From UBA6912 sp963792895 (lineage in GTDB: Bacteria; Actinomycetota; Acidimicrobiia; Spongiisociales; UBA5794), in contig CAWBYA010000006.1 of assembly GCA_963792895.1 (NCBI GenBank), positions 391,723 through 455,722 on the forward strand: 64,000 bases of DNA, in the 5' to 3' direction. Shown here piece after piece: positions 33,199 to 40,605 of this stretch. The translations under genes and the position numbers were made by a program. Positions within the stretch are counted from its first letter, which is position 1; the number at the start of each line of letters is the position of its first letter. Under the pieces are notes generated by a model that saw nothing but the letters and a program-made list of their open reading frames with translations, made no database searches and was not told where the DNA came from.

Positions 33199-36190
33199 GC
33201 GGTGGTCGTAGGGGTCGGCGACTGTCGCGGTTGAGGACGGCGGCGACGTCGAAGGTGTAGATCCCGTAGGGGTTGATGTGGGCGAACCGGGCCGGGCTGA
33301 GGTGTCTGATGGTGTCGGTGGGGATCTCGGTGCCGGTGCGAGCGGTTTCGGCGTCGATGGCGTCTTGGAGGTAGAGGGTGGTCCATAGGATGCAGGCGTT
33401 GGTGACCAGCGTGTGGCAGTGGGCTTGGGTGGTTTGGTCGTCGAGGAGGCGGTCTTTGACTTCGCCGCGGTGGGCGAAGAACACGTAGCGGCGGAGACCG
33501 TTGATGGATTCGCCTTTGTTGAGTTGTCGGCCGATGCGGCGTCGGAACGCTTCGTCGGTGTACCAGCGGAGGCTGTGGATGGTGTGCAGCAGTTTGCCGT
33601 ATTCGAGGAGGGCTTTGGCGAGGGGGTGTTGGCGGGTGCCGGCCTGGAGGCGGCTGATGAGGAGACTTGCCGATACGTGGCCTTCTTTGAGTGATCCACC
33701 GATGCGGAGGAGATCGTCCCAGTGCCGGTCGATGAGGTCGGTGCGGACGTGGTGGGTGAGGAGCGGCCCGGCGTGCCGCCACTGCTGGTAGCGGCCAGGC
33801 GGGTGGGGGCGCCAGAGACGCCGGTCGGTGAGTTTGGCAATGCGGGGTGAGAGTCGGAGACCGACGAGGTCGAAGAGGGCGAAGGTGAGCAGGGTTTGGC
33901 CGTGGGTGTCGGTGGCGTGTTCGACGATGGGGAGCTCGGTGGTGTTGCCGAGGATCTCGTCGAGGGTGTAGGTGGCGTCTCGTTCGGTGGAGACGATGAC
34001 TTGGGTGCCGTAGGTGGTGTGCTGATCGGAGACGTGGGTGTAGCTGGTAATGCCCTGATCGATGAAGTAGCGAGAGAGGGCACGGGCGGTGAGAGACTTG
34101 CCGCGCATCGGGAGCCGGAGCCCGTCCGACGACGATAGGGTGCCGCCGCCCCAGGTCTCGGCGAGCGGATGTCGGTGGTGGGCATTGACGATGGCGGTGT
34201 TGGCGGCCCGGAGGGTGTCCTCTCGTAGGTACCAGCGGGTGGTCCAGGTGAGAGTGTCGGCGCTGATTCCGCACAGTTCGGCCATGCGGGTGATTCCGAA
34301 GTTGCACGCCTGGGCCAACAAGGCAGCGTAGAGGTTGCGGCGGTGCTCGAGGTCGGGGTGGCGGGGGCTGGCCCCGCCGGCATGGGTGAGGTGCTGGGTG
34401 AACCCGGTGGCGTGGTCGACCTCGATGAGCAACTCGGCGAGCGGCACCCGAGGAAGTCGAGCGAACAGCGCATCGCCCTGGGCGGCGGTTGCGGGGTCGA
34501 TGGTCTCGGCCGGGAGCGGGCTGAGGGTGAGGCGACCATCGGCACCGATCTTGATCGGTCCGTCCCCGGCAGCCAGGGTTCGGTCGAGTTCATCGAGGAG
34601 TTCGTCGAGGTCGGCGTCGATCCGCTCGGCTTGCTCGGCCCAGGTGGCTGGACGGCCGGTGCGGGCAAGGACTTCGGGACGATGCTGAGGCCACTCTGTT
34701 GGCGGGATCAGGTAGGTGGCCGGGTTGGCGTAGCGGCGGGAGCCCTTGACCCATATCTCGCCGGAGCGCAGCGCATCCCGTAGCCCGTAGAGGAGCGACA
34801 GTTCCCAATAGTGACGCAGCGTGAAGATGTCCCGGTCTGCTCGAGCCTGATCGAGGTAGGGTCTCCAACGGGTCGGGATGAACCCGGTCGGCGCATCCCC
34901 AGGAAGCGTACGTTGATGCGCCGTGTTGAGCTGGCGGAGCAGCCGGGTGGCGTCGAGGATCTCGCTTGGCTCCACGCTGGCGGCCAGGTCGAGGGCGTCG
35001 AGCACAATCGGGGCGAAGCTGCGGACTTGGTTGTAGCGGGCTTCGAGCATGGCGAGGTGACCGCCGTCTCGGGGAAGCCGCTCTGTCGGGGTGCGGGTTG
35101 CCGCGTCGAGGCGTGCCCGGTCCAGGTTACGGAGAGCTGCCCCGACCGCAGCGTCGTCCAGGAGCTGATCGAAGACGACGTCCAAGATGTCGTCCAGCAG
35201 CTCGAGTCGGGCAATGTCGGCTTGCGCCAGGGCGGCTTGAAGCTCGGCCAGGCTGCGGCGAGCTCTCCGGTCGACACCGCCGAGTGCCTGGTTGAACAAC
35301 TCAACGATCTCATCGGTCACCTCGCTGTGGGCCGCTACCAGGGAGGCCAACAGGATCGGGCAACGCGATTCGGGTGCCATTCTCCGCAGCGACGCTGGCG
35401 TTGCCCGGCGACCGATACCAGCGAGTTGGCGTCGCCGCTCTGGAGGCACTACCGCCACATCAATAGCGTCGATCCCTTTCGACCGCAGATAGGTGAGCTT
35501 GGCGACTTCGGTCTTGATCGTTCCGGCGGTGGCGCTGGTTGCCCCCTGGTTGAGCCACACGATCGGCGCTACCCCGAGGTCAGGGTCGGCGGCGATTAGC
35601 CGATCGAGTTGATCTCGCAGGGACGGTGTGAGCACCGGTCGGAGCCGGCGATACAACTCTTCGTTGGCGGTGACTCGGGCGGTGCCGACGGCACGTAGGA
35701 ACTCGTCGAGGCTGGGACGCACGATCCGTTCGCTGTGGAGATAGGCCAGTGCTTCACGAAATAGCACTGACGGTGAGTCGTGCTCCATAGCGCGGGCAAC
35801 CAGCCAGTCACCGAGCCGTTTCCACTCACCGCCGGAACAGGTTCGCCATCCGAGCCGCTCCACTACCGCTGCGGTGTGCTGTAGCCGCACCCAATCGCTA
35901 ACCGTCCCGTAGCCAGCAAACGAGGCAGCAGCGACGCCGATCTGGTTGGCGATGCGGGCCACGACCTCCGACGGTGCGGCGGCGATGTCGGAGGGGATGT
36001 GGCCGAGGAACCCGAGCGCCGCCAGCTGCACCGCGAGGCCGAGCCGTTGGGTATCACCCTGATGGGTGCGTACCCACCGGATGTCGTCGATCGAAAATGT
36101 GAAGAACGTCGCCAGATCGGAGCGGAGAACCTCCGGTGGCCACGACTCGAGTGCCACCCGCTCCGCATCCGGTAGCGAAGGAGTCGCCAT
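33194..36190 (-). CDS. tnpA: Tn3-family transposase
   Basis: 998-aa DDE transposase, full length for the family, ATG 36190. The N-terminal DUF4158-type DNA-binding region begins at the start (VLRSDLATFFTFSIDDIRWVRTHQGDTQRLGLAVQLAALGFLG). The C-terminal catalytic domain has NFGITRMAELCGISADTLTWTTRWYLRE, SSSDGLRLPMRG (first Asp), THVSDQHTTYGTQVI (second Asp region), and DEAFRRRIGRQLNKGESINGLRRYVFFAHRGEV with the final Glu. The frame is intact despite frameshifts in the neighbouring recombinase. It lies 12 nt downstream of the recombinase, so they are co-transcribed. Confidence 0.96.
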   Translation of the reverse strand: MATPSLPDAERVALESWPPEVLRSDLATFFTFSIDDIRWVRTHQGDTQRLGLAVQLAALGFLGHIPSDIAAAPSEVVARIANQIGVAAASFAGYGTVSDWVRLQHTAAVVERLGWRTCSGGEWKRLGDWLVARAMEHDSPSVLFREALAYLHSERIVRPSLDEFLRAVGTARVTANEELYRRLRPVLTPSLRDQLDRLIAADPDLGVAPIVWLNQGATSATAGTIKTEVAKLTYLRSKGIDAIDVAVVPPERRRQLAGIGRRATPASLRRMAPESRCPILLASLVAAHSEVTDEIVELFNQALGGVDRRARRSLAELQAALAQADIARLELLDDILDVVFDQLLDDAAVGAALRNLDRARLDAATRTPTERLPRDGGHLAMLEARYNQVRSFAPIVLDALDLAASVEPSEILDATRLLRQLNTAHQRTLPGDAPTGFIPTRWRPYLDQARADRDIFTLRHYWELSLLYGLRDALRSGEIWVKGSRRYANPATYLIPPTEWPQHRPEVLARTGRPATWAEQAERIDADLDELLDELDRTLAAGDGPIKIGADGRLTLSPLPAETIDPATAAQGDALFARLPRVPLAELLIEVDHATGFTQHLTHAGGASPRHPDLEHRRNLYAALLAQACNFGITRMAELCGISADTLTWTTRWYLREDTLRAANTAIVNAHHRHPLAETWGGGTLSSSDGLRLPMRGKSLTARALSRYFIDQGITSYTHVSDQHTTYGTQVIVSTERDATYTLDEILGNTTELPIVEHATDTHGQTLLTFALFDLVGLRLSPRIAKLTDRRLWRPHPPGRYQQWRHAGPLLTHHVRTDLIDRHWDDLLRIGGSLKEGHVSASLLISRLQAGTRQHPLAKALLEYGKLLHTIHSLRWYTDEAFRRRIGRQLNKGESINGLRRYVFFAHRGEVKDRLLDDQTTQAHCHTLVTNACILWTTLYLQDAIDAETARTGTEIPTDTIRHLSPARFAHINPYGIYTFDVAAVLNRDSRRPLRPPR

Positions 36191-36202
36191 GCCGCTATCC
36201 GA

Positions 36203-37076
36203 TCACGGTTCGATCACGACCGACTCGACCGCGGTGGCCCGGTCTGCACGGGTGGGGAGGCTGTAGCGGCGGGTTGTGTCCAAGCGGCGATGACCGGCCA
36301 ACTCGGCGACCAGCACCACGTCGGCGCCGGAACGCACCAGGTTGGTGACAAACGTGTGGCGCAGCACATGCGCCGAAATGCCCTCAAGGTTGGCTTCGGC
36401 GGCGATCTTGCGGATCACATGATCAACCGCCCGCGGCGTCATTGCACGACCCAACTTCGACAACCACACGCCGCCTTCATCGACGGAGGCTCTGGCGGCT
36501 TTGTGAGAGCGGTCGGCCAGCCATTCCTGCAGCGCGTCTCGACAAACCGAGTTCAGCGGCACCTCACGGAAGGCGTCCCCTTTGCCCGAACGGACGGTCA
36601 CCACACCCTTGCGGGCTGACACCGCCACATCCGTTACCTCGAGCGCCGCTAGCTCCGAGAGTCGCAGACCCGTGTACAACAACACGGTGACAATGGCACG
36701 GTCACGCGACGACGGGCACCGCTCCACCGCCCGCAGCAACGACCGCTGCTCGTCCTCGCTCAACGCCCGAGGCGCCGCCTGCACCAGACGCTCCCGATCC
36801 ACCCGAGGCGTGCCCATGTCCAATGGACCGGTAGAAGTTGTCGATCGCCGCCAACGCCTGATTCACCGAAGCCGGCGCTGACGTTTCCGCAGCTTGAGAT
36901 GGCGCTTGTAGTCCCGCACCGCCCAATCCCTGAACATGATCAACCGCCAACGCCTCCGCGCCAGCCTCAGAGTCCGCCAGCCAGTTCACGTACGAGGCGA
37001 CCTGCGCCAGGTACGCTTCCCGCGTGCGATCCGCCAGAGGCTGGCGAGCCAACCAACGTTCATACCCGCCCACCAC
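36203..37076 (-). CDS. tyrosine recombinase (TnpI/XerC-like), frameshifted
   Basis: The catalytic domain is complete in one frame: LLYTGLRLSELAALEVTDVAV (Arg I), ISAHVLRHTFVTNLVRSGADVVLVAELAGHRRLDTTRRYSLPT (His-x-x-Arg, His and the Tyr nucleophile). The N-terminal SAM-like domain (YERWLARQPLADRTREAYLAQVASYVNWLA) is in another frame. A middle piece, FRDWAVRDYKRHLKLRKR, is in a third and SAPASVNQALAAIDNFYRS returns to the second, so three one-base indels lie between about 36830 and 36950. It probably resolves cointegrates, as TnpI does in Tn4430-type elements. GTG 37076 is used. Confidence 0.8.
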
Positions 37077-37142
37077 GGCCCCAGCGTCGACATCTCGGCG
37101 TTTCTTGACCCGAATCCGTTGCCATCTCGCCCACAGTTCCTG

Positions 37143-37224
37143 TTAGTAGAAGCAGAAACAGCACTCTACCAGCTCGCTCATGACACGATTAGTGGAAGCC
37201 GGAACGGGTGGTTGCTTCTACTAA
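37143..37224. repeat. motif array, candidate resolution site
   Basis: Three related 12-mers: TTAGTAGAAGCA at 37143-37154, TTAGTGGAAGCC at 37189-37200 and, inverted, TGCTTCTACTAA at 37213-37224. The second and third form an inverted pair with a 12-nt centre. The array lies just upstream of the recombinase gene, where Tn3-type elements carry their res/IRS site. The motif also shares TTAGTAGAAG with the inner end of the terminal repeats. Confidence 0.6.
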
Positions 37225-37347
37225 GGAGTATTAGGCGTAGTGCTCGATCAGAGGCATATTGCCGGATACTGAGCGCCGGTGGGTGCGCGATATCCCCCGG
37301 CGGGTTGAGTGATATGTGCGGTCCCCGACGCCGAAACCCTTCAAGCC

Positions 37348-37368
37348 TTGTATGCGATGTTGTATGCT
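37348..37368 (+). promoter_or_regulatory. promoter/operator of the toxin-antitoxin pair
   Basis: TTGTATGC occurs at 37348 and again at 37360, a 12-bp direct repeat, and the second copy overlaps TATGCT (37363-37368), a -10 box 7 nt before ATG 37376. RHH antitoxins bind such direct repeats, so this is the probable autoregulatory site. Confidence 0.6.
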
Positions 37369-37375
37369 GATGTGC

Positions 37376-37570
37376 ATGCAGAGTACGAGTGTTCGCATCG
37401 ACCAGACGACACATCAGGAGCTGAAGCGGCTCGCCGATGAACTTGGCACCACCGTCGGCGAAACGGTTGCGCTTGCGGTACGGCGTCTACGTCAGGACCG
37501 CATCGGCGAGGAACTCACCGCAGTCCTGACAAAGGACGAAACCGCCTGGCTCGTTGCTGACCTCGGGTGA
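37376..37570 (+). CDS. RHH-type antitoxin (64 aa)
   Basis: MQSTSVRIDQTTHQELKRLADELGTTVGETVALAVRRLRQDRIGEELTAVL... is a short N-terminal beta strand and two helices, the ribbon-helix-helix fold, followed by a tail ending AWLVADLG that would wrap the toxin. ATG 37376 is preferred over two ATGs a few codons upstream because TATGCT lies 7 nt before it (leaderless). It overlaps the MazF-like gene by 17 nt. Cargo of the Tn3 element, where it may stabilise the transposon. Confidence 0.82.
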   Translation: MQSTSVRIDQTTHQELKRLADELGTTVGETVALAVRRLRQDRIGEELTAVLTKDETAWLVADLG

Positions 37571-37898
37571 CGTTATCGATCTCGACCTCGGACTCCCCGA
37601 GGGGCGAGAGGCCGGCTTCCGCCATCCCGCCGTGGTCGTCACGGCTCAGCGCATCCTCGATGCGCAGCCCACTGTGATCCAGGTGGTACCGCTCACCTCC
37701 AGCATCCGCGGCTTCACCTCAGAGATCGTGATCGAACCCGACGACACCAACGGACTCCAGCAACGCTCGGCCGCCCAGTGCCAGCATGTGCGAGCCGTAT
37801 CGACCCAACGGGTCGAGCACATTCGCGGCAACGTCGGCCCAGCTGCACGCAACCAGATCCGGGCCACCATCGGCCTGATCCTCGACATCTCTGCCTAG
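37554..37898 (+). CDS. MazF/PemK-type toxin (endoribonuclease)
   Basis: 114 aa. The family shape is complete: LTSGDVIDLDLGLPEGREAGFRHPAVVVTAQRIL, then TVIQVVPLTSSIRGFTSEIVIEP, GLQQRSAAQCQHVRAVSTQRV, and GPAARNQIRATIGLILDI. The GREAGFRHPAVVV segment carries the usual active-site Arg. TTG 37554 is the best start although no ribosome site is seen; translation is probably coupled to the antitoxin it overlaps. It presumably cleaves mRNA and is held inactive by the RHH protein. Confidence 0.85.
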   Translation: MLTSGDVIDLDLGLPEGREAGFRHPAVVVTAQRILDAQPTVIQVVPLTSSIRGFTSEIVIEPDDTNGLQQRSAAQCQHVRAVSTQRVEHIRGNVGPAARNQIRATIGLILDISA

Positions 37899-38002
37899 CG
37901 GGGACGCCAAGTCGCCGTTCGGTGGCACTTATGGGCCTTGCGCCGGCATTCGACATCGGCAGCTTCGTGCTCCGATCCGGTGAATGGCTATTCGCCGCTT
38001 GC

Positions 38003-38008
38003 TACGTT
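38003..38008 (+). promoter_or_regulatory. -10 box TACGTT of the first cargo gene
   Basis: TACGTT 7 nt before ATG 38016; predicts a leaderless message. Confidence 0.45.
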
Positions 38009-38015
38009 GGCTCAC

Positions 38016-38498
38016 ATGGACGATGTCGATCGCTTCAGCCACCTGCGCGAGTCGTGGCGATTCGAGGGTCTAGCTTCAGTCGATGCCGGCAGCTGGCGCT
38101 TGCAGCTGGTGCGTCTTCGGGCGTTCGATCCTGAGATCATCTGGACGTTGTTCGAGATTGATGACGACCGCTGGCTGGTGCGTCGCATCACCGCAGCCCA
38201 CCCCAGGCCCTTGGCCAGTGGAGCGACTCGCACCTACGGAGCCGACGCGGTCATCTCGAAGGAGCTAGCGGAGGACGTGTTGAGCGGGCTCGCTGCTCTT
38301 GTGATTCCAGCGTTCCGACCGTCGGCGTTCGGGATCGATGGCACGACCCGAGGGATACGTCTTCGTCGCTCGACGGGGCTGGATACGCAGCTCTTCTGGT
38401 GGGAGGAACCCGAGGGCTTCACCGCAGCCAACGAGTGGTTCGAGGCGTCGGTGCACGGGTTCGACCAAGAGTTGCCGGACTACTCGCCGATCGATTGA
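38016..38498 (+). CDS. hypothetical cargo protein (160 aa)
   Basis: Begins MDDVDRFSHLRESWRFEGLASV at ATG 38016, fixed by TACGTT upstream. Soluble alpha/beta protein, rich in Trp and acidic residues (IIWTLFEIDDDRWLVRRITAAHPRP, DTQLFWWEEPEGFTAANEWFEASVHGF). No signal peptide, TM or recognised domain. It lies inside the Tn3 element between the MazF-like gene and another unknown gene, with its own promoter. The size and acidity recall immunity or antitoxin-like proteins, but that is only an impression. Confidence 0.65.
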   Translation: MDDVDRFSHLRESWRFEGLASVDAGSWRLQLVRLRAFDPEIIWTLFEIDDDRWLVRRITAAHPRPLASGATRTYGADAVISKELAEDVLSGLAALVIPAFRPSAFGIDGTTRGIRLRRSTGLDTQLFWWEEPEGFTAANEWFEASVHGFDQELPDYSPID

Positions 38499-38649
38499 TT
38501 CGCACCAGGCGAATCGACCCTCGGCCATGAGCAGCGTTGGCCGACCCGAGCAGATCGCTCAATCTCGGACCAGAACCACCGCCCTGCAGAGTGCACGAGA
38601 TCGGCACCTCGGCTTGCGGGTCTGCAAGGCGCAAGTTGCTCGGCGTAAG

Positions 38650-38655
38650 TACTGT
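38650..38655 (+). promoter_or_regulatory. -10 box TACTGT of the second cargo gene
   Basis: TACTGT 7 nt before ATG 38663; again a leaderless arrangement. Confidence 0.45.
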
Positions 38656-38662
38656 CCGTGTG

Positions 38663-39118
38663 ATGGCGAGCATCGAGTTCCTTGTAGGGCCCTTCGAGGA
38701 CAGCGACGAGATCCAACAGGTGGTCCCGGTCGTTGACGGGGTACCGCTGCATGAGATGATCGCCAGCTTCGAGGAGGCCCGCGGCTTCGATGTCGTCGGC
38801 GGCTACGGCGGTCTGGTTCTCGACTTCTTCAAGGTCGGCGATCTCGTTCACTACTTCCTGGGCGCGGTCGACCACCGCTACTTTGCGAAGCTGGGGAGGA
38901 TCGCGGTGCTGGCTTGCGCAGACTGCGGAGAGGTCGGGTGTTGGCCACTGCATGCAGCCGTTTCCATCGATGGAGACTCGGTGACCTGGTCAGAGTTCGA
39001 ACAACCGCACCGCAACGGTCGCGACTACACCAGCTTCGGGCCGTTCGTATTCGACCGCGAGGAGTACGAGGCGGCCCTCGCAACGCTGTCCACCCAGATC
39101 GGCAAATCTGAGCGATAA
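38663..39118 (+). CDS. conserved hypothetical cargo protein with CADCGEVGC motif (151 aa)
   Basis: MASIEFLVGPFEDSDEIQQVVPVVDGVPLHEMI...GFDVVGGYGGLVLDFFKVGDLVHYFLG...KLGRIAVLACADCGEVGCWPLHAAVSIDGDSVTWSEFEQPHRNGRDYTSFGPFVFDREEYEAALATL. I recognise the tail (C.CGE.GCWPL, W..FEQPHR..DY..FGPF.FDR..Y) as a recurrent actinobacterial hypothetical family without known function. Three cysteines in CADCGEVGC could hold a metal. It is the last gene of the Tn3 element, ending 139 bp before the right terminal repeat. Confidence 0.72.
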   Translation: MASIEFLVGPFEDSDEIQQVVPVVDGVPLHEMIASFEEARGFDVVGGYGGLVLDFFKVGDLVHYFLGAVDHRYFAKLGRIAVLACADCGEVGCWPLHAAVSIDGDSVTWSEFEQPHRNGRDYTSFGPFVFDREEYEAALATLSTQIGKSER

Positions 39119-39257
39119 CGCCCTCGTCGCCAAGTGCGCTGGATCGGCAGGTACGCGCTCTCTCAGACGCTGCCGGACCAGTCTCGCACTTCCCCACCAA
39201 TCGGGACCGGCCACCTCCACCGCACGCGCCAGCTGCGTCGAACGCCTGAGCCGCGGT

Positions 39258-39307
39258 TAGTGGAAGGAAATCGCAAGGAAATCTCACCGATGATCGGATA
39301 GCCCCGA
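39258..39307 (-). repeat. right terminal inverted repeat of the Tn3 element
   Basis: Read on the reverse strand it starts GGGGCTATCC and ends CCACTAAC, pairing with 33149-33198 over equal length. It is followed by the GACAT duplication. Confidence 0.85.
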
Positions 39308-39312
39308 CATGC
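39308..39312 (+). repeat. right target-site duplication GACAT
   Basis: Same five bases as at 33144-33148, immediately outside the right terminal repeat. Confidence 0.75.
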
Positions 39313-39367
39313 GTCGCGACAATTCACGATGAAGGCCGGCGATGCCCCGATCTCGGGGGCTGCGCGC

Positions 39368-39772
39368 TCAGTAGGTGACGACCGGATCGAGCTCCTTGGC
39401 ATGGGCGATCCAGCGCTCGACCATCGACTGGGTGGGGAGGCGCCTGACCAGTCGCTTCTTGGCGTTGACGTCCACCATCGCACTGAGGAGGTTTGCGGCA
39501 TTGCGACGCCGCAGTTCTTTGACGGTGTCAACACCGGCGGCCTCTAGCAAGTCCGAGTACTCCTCACCGACGCCGCGCACGCGCATGAGATCGGCTCGAT
39601 TGACCCACGCAAGCACCTGGTCCTCGTTCAACCCCGCCGACTCGGCAAGCTCCTTGCGCCCCTTGCGGGTGGCGCCGGTCTTGAGCAGCGCCTCCGTCGT
39701 ACGCACCTTCGCCTTCCTGAGCTTGGTCGCGTACTTGTGGCCGATCCCTTCGATCGCATCGATAGAGGCCAT
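39368..39772 (-). CDS. DUF4332 helix-hairpin-helix protein (134 aa)
   Basis: Two helix-hairpin-helix-like modules: IEGIGHKYATKLRKAKVRTTEALLKTGATRKGRKELAESAGLNEDQVLAWVNRADLMRVRGVGEEYSDLLEAAGVDTVKELRRRNAANLLSAMVDVNAKK. DUF4332 folds like the (HhH)2 DNA-binding unit and is thought to bind nucleic acid. ATG 39772 has AAAGGA about 12 nt upstream. The tail (MVDVNAKKRLVRRLPTQSMVERWIAHAKELDPVVTY) is closely matched by the C-terminus of the HigA-like gene at 59632, so the two are paralogues. It lies just right of the transposon. Confidence 0.85.
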   Translation of the reverse strand: MASIDAIEGIGHKYATKLRKAKVRTTEALLKTGATRKGRKELAESAGLNEDQVLAWVNRADLMRVRGVGEEYSDLLEAAGVDTVKELRRRNAANLLSAMVDVNAKKRLVRRLPTQSMVERWIAHAKELDPVVTY

Positions 39773-39869
39773 CGTGCCCTGGTCCTTTCTTCGCTGCCGC
39801 CGACTCGCGTCGCCGGCCCCTTCACCAGCGACGTCGAGAGCTTACCTCCGGAGCTCCCGCTGGGTCAGG

Positions 39870-40463
39870 TCAGCGACGTGGTGCCCACTTCTCGAGATCG
39901 TCTGGCGTACCGATCACGGGCGGTGGCAGGTGGTCGATCCACACTTCTGTGACCATCGCGGCGTGGGTGGCGAGGACCGCTTCGATCGAGGTATCACCGT
40001 CGATCCCAAGGAGCAACGGCCACACCTCGCTGCCGACGACGATCGGTCGCCCGCGGGCGTAGCGGTACTTCGGGACGACGGCCGGATGCGACCCCGTGGC
40101 GTGAGCGGCAAGGAGTCCGTCGACCGTGCCGGGAGGAATCTGGGGCATGTCACCCGAGACGAGAACGACGGCATCGACCACGCCCTCCTGCTGGAGATAG
40201 TCGAGACCGGCTTGCAGCGAGGAGGACTCACCCTCAGCCCACTCCGGATCGATGAGCACAGAGAAGCTCCCCGGGTCGACGCTCTCCAGCACTTCCTCCG
40301 CATCGGCGCCGAGCAGCAGGAGCCCTGGTTCGACGGCCCACGCCAAGGTCTCTGCGACCACATGGCTCAACAGCGTCGATTGGCCCCACGGTGACAACCA
40401 TCGAGAGCCCGCGAAGCCCCTTCCGGGTTGGGAAGCGATCACGACGGTGACGATCGACGCCAA
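39870..40463 (-). CDS. MobA/MocA-like nucleotidyltransferase
   Basis: 197 aa from TTG 40463 with GAGGT upstream. The fold is that of NTP transferases of the MocA/MobA group: the N-terminal strand, WLSPWGQSTLLSHVVAETLAWAVEPGLLLLGADAEEV, ESSSLQAGLDYLQQEGVVDAVVLVSGDMPQIPPGTVDGLLAAH (the Asp that holds Mg2+) and PKYRYARGRPIVVG. The usual LAAGxGxRxG nucleotide loop is changed to VIASQPGRGFAGSR, so the binding may differ. A role in molybdopterin nucleotide addition would fit the ModABC transporter, but it is not proven. It is divergent from ald. Confidence 0.72.
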   Translation of the reverse strand: MASIVTVVIASQPGRGFAGSRWLSPWGQSTLLSHVVAETLAWAVEPGLLLLGADAEEVLESVDPGSFSVLIDPEWAEGESSSLQAGLDYLQQEGVVDAVVLVSGDMPQIPPGTVDGLLAAHATGSHPAVVPKYRYARGRPIVVGSEVWPLLLGIDGDTSIEAVLATHAAMVTEVWIDHLPPPVIGTPDDLEKWAPRR

Positions 40464-40605
40464 GTGGGCACCTCACGGACGGGGAGAACGAGAACGTCCG
40501 GCAGGGTAACGGACCTCGGCGGGGGCCCGTCGAGCGCGCTGCCTTCCGGTGTGCAAGACTCGTTTGCTGACACGACGTCCACCTGTATGGAAAGGGAGCC
40601 GTTCC

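Larger units (their letters stand above)
33149..39307. mobile_element. complete Tn3-family transposon (6159 bp) with toxin-antitoxin cargo
   Basis: Bounded by 50-bp imperfect terminal inverted repeats (33149-33198 and 39258-39307; 40 of 50 positions match, 36 of the inner 40) and flanked by GACAT duplications. Contents in order: tnpA, a tyrosine recombinase, a 12-bp motif array that looks like a resolution site, an RHH/MazF-type toxin-antitoxin pair, and two genes of unknown function. The tnpA stop lies inside the left repeat, the usual compact Tn3 layout. The element sits between the HBHA operon terminator and a DUF4332 gene and appears to have interrupted no gene. Confidence 0.9.

Noticed and set aside
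32490..34668. Long Pro/Ser/Arg-rich reverse frames over the end of tnpA and the HBHA-like gene
   Set aside because: Low-complexity translations that are out-of-frame shadows of tnpA and of the Lys-rich tail.
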